Positions 28,434-36,501 of a stretch of DNA of 64,000 bases are shown here, piece after piece. The position numbers and the translations under genes were made by a program. The notes below the pieces were generated by a model. The model saw only the letters and a program-made list of their open reading frames with translations, had not been told where the DNA came from and ran no database searches. Each line of letters starts with the position of its first letter. Within the stretch, counting starts at the first letter, position 1. Origin of the DNA: Edaphobacter lichenicola. GTDB lineage: Bacteria > Acidobacteriota > Terriglobia > Terriglobales > Acidobacteriaceae. Where the stretch lies: the NCBI RefSeq assembly GCF_025264645.1, contig NZ_CP073696.1, forward strand, positions 2,294,001 through 2,358,000. The letters are read 5' to 3'.

Positions 28434-30088
28434 CTACGGTCGCAACCAAGAGACCCAATTCCCTCGTACTGGACGACTTGATATCACCTGATCACATAAT
28501 GCCTCGAGCCGCTTTCTCATCGCCCTAGTCGCTGTCCGAGTCGTCTCCTTCGCCTTTTCCTTCGCTACGAACTCCTGCTTCACCTTGGCGGCGATGGGAT
28601 CGGTATCCACTTTGTAGGCGGTTGCGGCATCTTTGAGGATAGTAGACGGATTGCCGCGAGTGGCTGCAAGCAAAATGCTTGATTCCACCAGCAACCGGGA
28701 GAGTGTTCCTTCATCGGCACGACGAAGGAATGCCCTTAAAGTCTTTGCAACGCCTCCGTCGTCGCGCTTATGGCGGATGCCATGCTGCCGCGCCAACGTC
28801 TCGATGCGGTTCTCGTCCAATGTTCCCATCAGCTTCTCGATGACGAAAAGCAGATCACGCTTCATCAGGCGAACCGGAACGGCGCCGCCGATGGCGGCGA
28901 GGACGCGAAGGCCGGTTGCATTGGCGATGGCTCGTTCCTTACACTGTTTCTCCTGCTCTAACTTCCACTTCTCATCGTTGCGGCTGGTTTGCTGCTTCGG
29001 ATGATGGACGGGGCAGGATGGATTGGCGCACACCCTATGGATGGTGCCAACGTCCCTGCCCTCGGTGATGATGGCTTCGGTGGTGAACTTGCACGTTTTG
29101 TACTCTGGCCTCTGGGCTTGCTGCTTGTCCTTCGGCTTTTCATCCTGAATCGCGGTGTACCTGTTGCGTGGGAGTACCGGGCTGCCTTCCTTCTGGCCGC
29201 CGTAGGTGGTGCTGATCTGCATGAGTCCCGGCTTGGCGGCGATGGTCACAGCAACGTGTGCGGAGACTTTGGCTGCGTAGCAGCCGGGTCGGTGCAGCGG
29301 TCACCCTGTCGTCCGAGGTCGTCACCGAACAAGAGCTTGTTATGGCCTGTACGCTTGGGGCAGTCGGCACAACTGCCAGCGGCGGGCACGAGCTGCGCAT
29401 CGCGCTTATTGAATGGCGCATCCTTGAGGACTAACAGAATGTTGCTGTCAATCCAGAATTGCAGGTTGCGGACAGGCAGCAGCATACGCGCTGGCTTGGC
29501 TCCATTGTTGTAGACCTCTTTGAAGCAAGCAGAGAGCGCCTGTTCCTGCACGTTGCCGGGCAGCTTCGCCAGAAGTAAGGCATGGCCTACGCCGATTTCA
29601 TCGGCATAGAAGGCTTCCACGGCAGCAGGTACAAGGTCAGCTAATTTCAACCTCGAAGCCACGAAGACGGGCGACTTCCCAACCTTCGCCGCGATCTGCT
29701 CGATGCTGTACTTGGGTTCTTCCAAGTCCAGTAAGGCGCGGAATCCCTGCGCTTCCTCCATCGGATGAATCTCCGATCTGATTAAGTTCTCTACCAATTG
29801 AGCCTCTAACGCTGCTGCATCCGAGAGGTTGACGATGCGCACCGGAACGGTACTTTGTTCCGCCATCTGCGCGGCGCGGTAGCGTCTTGCTCCCGCTACG
29901 ATCTCGAACCCGTTTTCGGTGAGAGGCCGCACAAGCAGCGGAGACAATACGCCCTGGGTGCGGATGGACTCGGCCAGCTCCTTCAAGGCCGTTGGCTCGA
30001 AGGTGCGGCGTGGGTTGGTCTTCGATTCATTTAGTACAGACAACGACACGTTGCGATACTCGGTGGCATTGATGATTTGGGTTTCCAT
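28434..30088 (-). pseudogene. parB: ParB-like partition/regulatory protein, single frameshift
   Basis: ATG 30088 has AAGGAG 9 bases upstream. The first frame gives a ParB/Spo0J domain: SVLNESKTNPRRTF, LAESIRTQGVLSPLLVRP, IVAGARRYRAA, LVENLIRSEIHPMEEA, then a KorB-type helix-turn-helix (SIEQIAAKVGKSPVFVASRL) and a cysteine motif (CADCPKRTG). It ends early at 29246. In the next frame the family sequence goes on (CYAAKVSAHVAVTIAAKP, then about 260 residues with CANPSCPVHH) to 28434. One missing base near 29279-29283 explains it; the total of 1655 bases is one short of a multiple of three. Last gene of the ardC-DUF6908-parB operon typical of plasmids and conjugative elements. Confidence 0.75.
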
Positions 30089-30151
30089 GATGACAGGCTC
30101 CTTTCGAGCGGTTGGGGGCTGAGGTCGCAGAGCGGTCAAAGTCGAACTGGT

Positions 30152-30171
30152 TCCGCTCCAAAGGGAGCGGA
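30152..30171 (-). other. Hairpin between DUF6908 gene and parB
   Basis: Perfect 8-base stem (TCCGCTCC / GGAGCGGA) with a 4-base loop, just after the DUF6908 stop and 64 bases before parB. No U-run. May stabilise or attenuate the transcript. Confidence 0.35.
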
Positions 30172-30587
30172 CTAGCCGACGATGCACTTGTCCGTGAACA
30201 CTTCCGCAAAGCCTTGCGGTCGCAGGTTGTTGTCCCACGTCTTCGCAAGCTCTCGTGCTGTGCGTGTAGCTGCGGATGGAAGCAGTAATTACCCTCGCGG
30301 ATAAAACGGCTCCACTGCTCGATGGATACATAGTCGTTTCGCCAATAGAACGGATTGAGGTGCGTTCCACCCGCGAAGCCAAGCTCGAAGCACATCTCCG
30401 GGTCGCGCATGGCATCGCCATTCTGTTCGCCGTAATGACAGACAGAGATAGCCGGAAGTCCGCACGGGCCGGACTCGTCCATTGCCTCGATGACAAGCTC
30501 CATGTGCGGCGGGTTGTCGATCTTGAGGTACAGGCCGGGATGCCATCCCCCAACCATTTTGAGGATTTGAAGGATGGTCTGCATCAT
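30172..30587 (-). pseudogene. DUF6908 family protein, single frameshift
   Basis: From ATG 30587 the frame reads LKIDNPPHMELVIEAMDE, GLPAISVCHYGEQNGDAMRDPEMCFE, FYWRNDY, CFHPQL. It then should shift by one base near 30260 to read ARELAKTWDNNL, GFAEVFTDKCIVG and stop at 30172. The whole is 416 bases, one base short of a multiple of three. The family is frequent between ardC and parB on conjugative elements; function unknown. Its start overlaps the ardC stop by 4 bases. Confidence 0.65.
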
Positions 30588-31295
30588 GCCACCTTCGCCA
30601 GTTCTGCATCGGGCATGGTCGTTTGTTCTGTGGTCGGCGACTGCAATGCGGCAAGGATGACAGCGGAGGTCTGCTGGATGACTTCCAAGCTCTCAGCCAG
30701 TAACGAAGCGTCACCGTGGTAAAGCTGGATATAGTCGGCACTGGCCGAACCTGTCTCCAGCCCTACCGCTTTGCCGATCACAAAGGCGATAGCTTCGGCC
30801 TCTGTCTCGCGTACTGTCTTGGTGGTTGCCGCGCGGCGCTCGGCCTTGTGCAACATCTCGTGCGCCAGCTCATGCACTAAGGTGTTGAACTCTTCGGCCT
30901 TCGACTGTCCGGGCAGGATGGCGATGCGCCCGCCGTAGCTCATGCCAAGCGCGGGCGCGATGCGCTCCGTAAAGACAAGTTCGATACCCTGACGCTCGAT
31001 GAAAGCAATCAATCTGTCTCTGTTCTCGCCTACATCGCCGGTGATGCCACGCAACTCTGGAAGCTCTGCACCTTCGGTCTGCGACACGTCGAAGACATAC
31101 GCGGAACGGAAGCCAACCAAGACAGGCTTATTGATGGCGGCGGGGTCGGTGCTGGCCTTGGCTTCATCGTCCTTCTTGCGGCGGATGCCGACGATGGGAG
31201 CAAGGATGCGGATGCCTTTCTCGCCCTTCTTCACGGAGCGGCCAAGCTCTTTCCACTTCCAGAACCCGCCTACTCTAGTCGCATCCGGACGTTGC
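30584..31295 (-). pseudogene. ardC: ardC, C-terminal part (split by the serine-recombinase element)
   Basis: ArdC-type anti-restriction protein. The ssDNA-binding N-domain is cut at QRPDATRVGGFWKWKELGRS. The metallopeptidase-like domain follows with FNTLVHELAHEMLHKAERR (HExxH type) and EAEAIAFVIGKAVGL. ArdC coats incoming single-stranded DNA and counters restriction during conjugation. The remaining N-terminal codons are at 33897-34087 beyond the inserted element; joining EIARQ from there to RPDATR here restores the gene exactly. Confidence 0.85.
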
Positions 31296-31365
31296 GAAGC
31301 ACTCACACACTACCCATGTTTCGTTCACGATTCACTATCCGCATCACCCGCAGTTTGGTCAGGCG

Positions 31366-31770
31366 GTGACGCTGGTTCGCCGCGTTTCGTTTTCCGGTCA
31401 GCCTCGAGACCAGCTTCAGGTGGAGCTTCCGAACGGCTTTCAGCTTGTGGTTCCGGAGTGGATGTTCGATGAAGAGCGTTGCCGTGGCATGGAGATTATC
31501 GAGCAGCCGGTGATTGCGCTTTCCGCCCTACAGGCGCTTCGAGATCTGATGGGTGCTCAGCCCCATACTTCCGAACAGCGCGGATCGATAGCTTCAGAAG
31601 CATCTTCGACCGGAGGTGCATGCTGTGAGCCCACCACGCCAGGGAGTCCTTCTCTGGGAGATTCCAACGACGCAGGAGCTTCCCGTGCCAGTGCAGATGC
31701 GCTGCCGCGAGTTGCTCAGCCAGATGCTGCTCACCGTCGTGAGCGGAACAACAGGAGAGGAGAGCGATGA
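31366..31770 (+). CDS. DUF5372-like accessory protein of the recombinase element
   Basis: 134 residues from GTG 31366. The same frame is open upstream (FTIHYPHHPQFGQAVTLVRR), so the true start may lie earlier at a rare codon. The first 65 residues are beta-rich (LQVELPNGFQLVVPEWMFDE); the rest is low-complexity Ser/Ala. Proteins of this type sit just before this class of large serine recombinase. Overlaps the recombinase start by 4 bases. Function unknown. Confidence 0.5.
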   Translation: MTLVRRVSFSGQPRDQLQVELPNGFQLVVPEWMFDEERCRGMEIIEQPVIALSALQALRDLMGAQPHTSEQRGSIASEASSTGGACCEPTTPGSPSLGDSNDAGASRASADALPRVAQPDAAHRRERNNRRGER

Positions 31771-31798
31771 GCGAGAAGATTCGACCGATACACACTGA
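31625..31798 (+). CDS. Small conserved-looking ORF before the recombinase
   Basis: 57 codons from GTG 31625 (another GTG at 31616), reading MSPPRQGVLLWEIPTTQELP, MRCRELLSQMLL. It overlaps both neighbours in another frame. The peptide has a hydrophobic-then-helical pattern not expected by chance from the overlapping frames, and I recall similar short ORFs next to this recombinase class. Probably translated with it; role unknown. Confidence 0.4.
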   Translation: MSPPRQGVLLWEIPTTQELPVPVQMRCRELLSQMLLTVVSGTTGEESDEREDSTDTH

Positions 31799-33875
31799 GA
31801 GAGGCGCCTGCGTTTATGTTCGGCAGTCGTCGATGCAACAGGTACGCACACGGCTGGAAGGACAGCGACGGCAGTACGATCTGCGTGAACGTGCGCAGTT
31901 GCTGGGCTTTCAACGTGTCACCGTGATCGATGAAGATCAGGGCCGCACCGGCACCGGCGCGGTAGAACGCCCAGGTTTCGGACGGTTGCTGACAGCAGTT
32001 TGCTCTGGCACCGTCGGTGCGGTGCTTGCGTTGGAAGCGTCGCGGCTGGCCCGCAACAACCGTGACTGGCATCACCTGATCGACCTCTGCGCGATGGCCG
32101 GAACGCTGGTCATCGACCATGACGGTGTCTACGATCCGAGTCTGCTCAACGACCGTCTTTTACTCGGTCTCAAGGGCACCATGAGCGAGTTCGAGATAAG
32201 CTTGCTCCGGCAACGTGCCATGGAAGCGCATCGACAGAAGGTGCAGCGCGGCATGGTGCTGACGCAAGTGCCGGTCGGCTATGTCCGTACAGAAGACGAA
32301 GGCATGGAGAAGACGCCCGACCGCCAAGTGCAGGAGGCACTCGCCGGAGTCTTCCGCAAGTTCCGCGAGCTGGGCAGCGCGCGCCAGGTGCTTCTCTGGT
32401 ATCGCGACGAGAAGCTATTACTCCCAGCGCTCTCACGCGAGTCTGGCAACCGGAAGGTCATCTGGATCGAGCCGATCTATTCACGCATCTTTGGCATGCT
32501 GAAGAACCCAACCTATGCCGGCGTCTTCGTCTGGGGTAGGAACCACACGCGCACCGCGATCGTGGAGGGCCGTGCCCGCAAGACACGTGGCCATGCCCGG
32601 CCCCAGGACCAGTGGGAAGTGGTGATCCCAGAGCATCACGAAGGTTATATTACGTGGGACGAGTACATGCGCAACCAGCAACAGATTCGCGCCAACGCAG
32701 GATGGAACGCACGCATGGGACAGCTTCAAGGTGCGGCACGAAGTGGACCGGCCCTGTTGGCTGGGCTCCTGCGCTGTGCCCGGTGTGGCCGGGCGTTGCA
32801 GGTGACGTATAGCAACAGCAAGCAGCATGGGCCGCTCCCACGCTACTGGTGCAGCGGAGACCGCAGTCATCAACTGGTACGCTCCTGCGTCACCTTTGCT
32901 GGAACGCGCGTCGATCAGGAGATTGCGGCAGAAGTACTCCAGGCGCTGCGGCCAGTCGGCATTCAGGCGGCCTTCGATGCGCTCGAACGCAGTCAGAGCC
33001 AGACCGATGAGAAGCGAAGCTCCCTCGAGATGGCCCTCCAGAAGGCACGATATGAAACGGCGCGTATCGAGCGTCAGTATCAGGCCACGGAACCGGAGAA
33101 CCGCCTTGTGGCCGCGGAACTGGAGAAGCGATGGAACACCGCCCTGAACCATGTGCGCGAGATGGAACAGCGTGTCGAAGAAGCTTCTGTCGCAGTTCCT
33201 TCGATCTCTCCACAACAGCGTGAACAGCTTCTTGCGCTTGGAGACGACCTCGAGCAGCTCTGGGATCATCCCGACGCATCGGTCACCCTGAAGAAGCGCA
33301 TCCTTCGCACTGTGTTGCAGGAAGTTATCGCGGATACGAGGGACGATCCGCCAGAAGTTCATCTCAAGCTCCACTGGGTGGGCGGCTCTCATACTGAACT
33401 GACGGTACGTAAGAACAAGGTCGGCTATCACAACCACATCAACTCCGAAGAAGTAACCGAGCTGATTCGTGAACTCGCCTTAGTCTGCGAAGACAGCGCC
33501 ATCGTATCTATCCTGAACCGGTTGGGGTATCGCACCGGCAACAACAACACCTGGACGGAGAAGCATGTGCAACACGTCCGCCACACGAAGGGATATCCGG
33601 CATGCCCGCCACCGGAGCAACGCCGCTGGATCACTATGCAACAGGCAGCCGCTGCGCTCTCCGTCAGCGATGCGGTGGTCCGTCGCCTCGTCATGCGCAA
33701 GACGCTTCCCGCAAAACAGATCGTCAAATTCGCGCCCTGGATGATCGAACGTGCGCACCTCGAACTTCCCGCCGTCCACAGAGCCGGTCGCCTCGTCCAC
33801 ACGGGCAAACGATCTCCATCTCTCACAACCAGCAACGTCCAGACCCCTATGTTTATTGACGCCAGCGAGGTATAG
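31767..33875 (+). CDS. Large serine recombinase
   Basis: 702 residues. Resolvase catalytic domain: ACVYVRQSSMQQV with the nucleophile serine near residue 21, DEDQGRTGTG, LEASRLARNNRDW. Then a Recombinase domain (about 175-270, GYVRTEDEG to LKNPTYAGVFVWG), a zinc ribbon (LLRCARCGRALQV, YWCSG), a coiled-coil segment (about 400-470), and a C-terminal helix-turn-helix-like tail (MQQAAAALSVSDAVVRRLV). It would insert and excise this element without host factors. Ends 21 bases before the right ardC junction. Confidence 0.9.
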   Translation: MSEKIRPIHTERGACVYVRQSSMQQVRTRLEGQRRQYDLRERAQLLGFQRVTVIDEDQGRTGTGAVERPGFGRLLTAVCSGTVGAVLALEASRLARNNRDWHHLIDLCAMAGTLVIDHDGVYDPSLLNDRLLLGLKGTMSEFEISLLRQRAMEAHRQKVQRGMVLTQVPVGYVRTEDEGMEKTPDRQVQEALAGVFRKFRELGSARQVLLWYRDEKLLLPALSRESGNRKVIWIEPIYSRIFGMLKNPTYAGVFVWGRNHTRTAIVEGRARKTRGHARPQDQWEVVIPEHHEGYITWDEYMRNQQQIRANAGWNARMGQLQGAARSGPALLAGLLRCARCGRALQVTYSNSKQHGPLPRYWCSGDRSHQLVRSCVTFAGTRVDQEIAAEVLQALRPVGIQAAFDALERSQSQTDEKRSSLEMALQKARYETARIERQYQATEPENRLVAAELEKRWNTALNHVREMEQRVEEASVAVPSISPQQREQLLALGDDLEQLWDHPDASVTLKKRILRTVLQEVIADTRDDPPEVHLKLHWVGGSHTELTVRKNKVGYHNHINSEEVTELIRELALVCEDSAIVSILNRLGYRTGNNNTWTEKHVQHVRHTKGYPACPPPEQRRWITMQQAAAALSVSDAVVRRLVMRKTLPAKQIVKFAPWMIERAHLELPAVHRAGRLVHTGKRSPSLTTSNVQTPMFIDASEV

Positions 33876-33896
33876 CATTATGTCACTGCTCTCTGC

Positions 33897-34087
33897 CGTG
33901 CGATTTCGAGAATGTTCCCGAAGCTGTAGTTATGGAATCGACTCATCGCGTTCAAATAAGCCGTGAGTGCATCGCTGTGTCCTGCCTCTAGCTGCTGGAT
34001 GAGGCTCTGGACGTTGGCGGCGATGACTTCTTTCGCCGTCTTCGGCTGGTTGTCGGTGTGGCTGCTGATGCTGGCTGCGTTCTTCAT
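33897..34087 (-). pseudogene. ardC: ardC, N-terminal part
   Basis: ATG 34087 has AAGGAG 9 bases upstream. Reads SDALTAYLNAMSRFHNYSFG then NILEIARQ and runs into the element (stop at 33878 within it). About 63 codons of ArdC remain, ending exactly where the 31295 half begins. Confidence 0.8.
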
Positions 34088-34440
34088 GGTGTCTCTCTCC
34101 TTTGGCTGTTGCCGTTGCTTTTCATGCCATGCGTGGCATGTACCTACATGCCGAACGCCTCCTGGCCAAGGCGGGGGGTAGCAACTGCAAGGAGAGGGGG
34201 ATCACCAACCCTTGGAGAGCAGGCAAAGCCGGAACGGAAAGGGCGAAGGGCTGCACAAGCGGAGCGCGGAAGCCTGGGGAGACTCCTTGCGGGCGCGAGG
34301 GGGCAGAGCCATCCTGAGCGTACTCAGCACTTCCTTACAAAACAGACCGGAGACATGGTTTACAGCGGAGCGACGGCTACGAATGCTCAGTATTTGGGCA
34401 CGCACGACGATGTTGTATGCCCTGGAAAGAGAGTCGGATC
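34088..34440. other. Upstream region of ardC, start of IS481 relic
   Basis: 353 bases. It includes the ardC promoter area and, from about 34330 on, the left end of the IS481 relic. GC-rich with short frames only; no clear terminal inverted repeat was found. Confidence 0.35.
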
Positions 34441-35076
34441 ATGGATCAACGTCTTCAGTTTTTGTCGAGTTATCAGAAAGAGGAGATGTCAGTAGCGGAC
34501 CTGTGCCGTGAGTACGGAATCTCCCGCCCAACGGGCTATCGTTGGATCAACCGTTACAACGAGACGGGGCCCGAAGGACTCGTAGATCGCAGCCGCCGAC
34601 CGCATGGTTGTTCTCATGCGACGCTAGAGCCAGTAGAAAACGCGATCTTTGCACTTCGGGCTAAGCATCCGTCCTGGGGCGCGCGAAAGCTCAAAGCGAG
34701 ACTGGAGATGCTACAGCCAGACATGGTATGGCCTGCGACTAGTACGTTTGGCAACATACTGAGCCGTGCGGGCTTAACTAGCCCTCAGAGGAAGCGAAAA
34801 CGCACCACGCCATGCTCAGAGCCGTTCTCGATGGTCACCGGTCCGAATCAGCTATGGTGTATGGATTTCAAAGGGTACTTTGCCACTGGCGACGACTTCG
34901 CTGATGAAGATTCTGTTCTTGTGCCAGGTAATGTCGCCGCTATTGTATTCCGCTTCGAAGAGTTGGGAGTAGAGTTGATCACGCCGGGGCTTTATAGAGT
35001 CTTCTTTCGAGACATGGAGATAGGAGAACTGAATCCCGAAGAGCTTCGCTTCAGAGCTGCGCGAAGGTTGCTCTGA
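34441..35076 (+). pseudogene. IS481 family transposase relic with deletion and internal inversion
   Basis: Residues 1-150 are a normal IS481 N-terminus: helix-turn-helix (MSVADLCREYGISRPTGYRW), WGARKLKARL, TGPNQLWCMDFKGYFATGD with the first catalytic Asp. The rest of the DDE core is missing. The last part reads VELITPGLYRVFFRDMEIGELN, an IS481 C-terminus. The expected preceding block is present but on the other strand (GDITWHKNRIFISEVV, minus strand 34940-34893), so about 70 bases are inverted. The frame stays open, but catalytic residues are gone. Confidence 0.65.
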
Positions 35077-35281
35077 GCCTGTCAATGAGCGCATTGGCCT
35101 CATATCGGCACTTGAAAGCAAAAAGCCCGCGAGCCGATAGGCGGGACCAGCCAGAAAAGGATCAACCTCAAGTTACACCCGACCCGCTGTAAAGGTTGTG
35201 GCGCTCACGCAGTGCGTTAGCGCCAACCCGTACGTTCATCGGTCCCTCAATCCTCAATCGGGGAAGACCAGGAAGTCTTCA

Positions 35282-35731
35282 TCACTTCCAATCGCCACCC
35301 AGGAATTGCCTTCGTCCAGACCGTGTGACAACGACGCCCGTGTCTTGACAGATACCTTGAAATCCGACTCCGTTCTCATCGATCACGAAGGAAAAGTGCG
35401 AGGTAAATCCTTCGGAGGTTTCGGTGAAAGTGCCCGTGCAATCGTCACTTACCGTATATGTCCCCGTTCCGGTTCCAGGGCCTATGCTGCCGTTTGTGCT
35501 CGCATTGTATTTGAAGCTGACGCCGCCTCTCCCGTCGAAGTATTGCACACCAACCTCGGCGGACGGTCCAAGTATGGAGGCGGGTGCGTTAGCAACAATA
35601 GGTCCGATGGAGGTGTAAGCGAAGTGGCCCTTCAGCGTAGCCTCAGAGCAGTCAGCCTTCGCGTTGGGTGCAAAACCCAGGGCAAGTAGGGTGAATGCGG
35701 CGGTTGTGAGAGCGATGGCGTTGAGTTTCAT
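35282..35731 (-). CDS. Small secreted protein, Acidobacteria-type
   Basis: 149 residues. ATG 35731 has AAGGAG 6 bases upstream. A signal peptide (residues 1-28, cleavage after AKA) is followed by CSEATLKGHFAYTSIGP, Gly/Thr-rich strands (GTGTGTYTVSDDCTGTFTE) and a pair of extra cysteines. I recognise the pattern as common in Terriglobia exported proteins of unknown role. Divergent from the ECF sigma gene, with 152 bases between them. Confidence 0.6.
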   Translation of the reverse strand: MKLNAIALTTAAFTLLALGFAPNAKADCSEATLKGHFAYTSIGPIVANAPASILGPSAEVGVQYFDGRGGVSFKYNASTNGSIGPGTGTGTYTVSDDCTGTFTETSEGFTSHFSFVIDENGVGFQGICQDTGVVVTRSGRRQFLGGDWK

Positions 35732-35883
35732 GATCATCTCCTTTGCATTTCGTAGATTGACTCGATTCAGGAGAAGAATCGGCTTGACCGCCTATTCTCC
35801 CCTCGTTTGTACTGGCGGAAGTGACAGGCAAAAGCGGCCACGCTTTGGTATATTTCTTTTGCCTGGGGGGAGCGAGGCTATCC

Positions 35884-36501
35884 ATGGACGAACGCTCTGG
35901 AGAAATCACCCAACTGCTAAAGGCCTGGGGCGGTGGTGATGAAGCAGCCCTGGGCCGGTTGGCGGAGTACGTCTATCCTGAATTGCGCCTGATGGCGCGT
36001 CGTTACATGAGGAACGAAGGCCTGGGCCACACTCTGCAGGCCACCGCTATTGTGCACGAGGTCTACCTTCGCCTGATCGATGTGTCTAAGGTCGAATGGA
36101 AGGCGCGTGCACAGTTTTTTGCGATTGCGGCGCAGATGATGCGGCGTATCCTGGTGGACGCAGCCCGCGCCCGCGGTTCGCAGAAACGCGGCGGAGAAGC
36201 CATCAAAGTTAACCTGGACGAGACCGCCGTCTTGTTACCGGCCCCGGACCGGTCAATTCTTGCCCTGGACGACGCGCTAACGGCGTTCTCGCTTTTGGCT
36301 CCGCGGCAGGCCAAGGTGGTCGAGTTGCGATACTTTGGCGGATTGACCGAAGAGGAAATCGTCATGGCGCTCACAATCTCTCCTCGCACGGTCAGGCGCG
36401 ACTGGAATTTCGCCAAGGCGTGGCTGCTTCGAGAGTTGAGCCATACTGTAAGGGACGATCGTAACCCCGGCCATGACTCAGGAGCGCTTCCGACAAATTG
36501 A
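35884..36501 (+). CDS. ECF RNA polymerase sigma factor, acidobacterial type
   Basis: 205 residues from ATG 35884 (GGGGAG upstream; longer frame less likely). Sigma region 2: LAEYVYPELRLMARRYM, LQATAIVHEVYLRL, RAQFFAIAAQMMRRILVD. Region 4: LAPRQAKVVELRYFGGLTEEEIVMALTIS then PRTVRRDWNFAKAWL. The ECF subfamily is one usually paired with protein kinases rather than with a membrane anti-sigma. Its stop lies 29 bases inside the downstream kinase gene, so the two are co-expressed. Confidence 0.85.
   Translation: MDERSGEITQLLKAWGGGDEAALGRLAEYVYPELRLMARRYMRNEGLGHTLQATAIVHEVYLRLIDVSKVEWKARAQFFAIAAQMMRRILVDAARARGSQKRGGEAIKVNLDETAVLLPAPDRSILALDDALTAFSLLAPRQAKVVELRYFGGLTEEEIVMALTISPRTVRRDWNFAKAWLLRELSHTVRDDRNPGHDSGALPTN

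Larger units (their letters stand above)
31296..33896 (+). mobile_element. 2.6 kb large-serine-recombinase element inserted in ardC
   Basis: The sequence between the two ardC halves. TGC stands at both edges (31293-31295 and 33894-33896), where the uninterrupted gene needs it once. That fits a serine-recombinase crossover with a 2-3 base core. Ends do not look like long inverted repeats. It carries three genes on the plus strand: a DUF5372-like protein, a small conserved ORF and the recombinase. It is opposite in direction to ardC. Confidence 0.75.

Noticed and set aside
29246..30553. 435-codon frame as full-length ParB
   Set aside because: The first ~155 codons are read-through of the DUF6908 gene in another frame; the ribosome site and domain start at 30088.
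32481..33437. 318-codon minus-strand frame
   Set aside because: Antisense of the serine recombinase.
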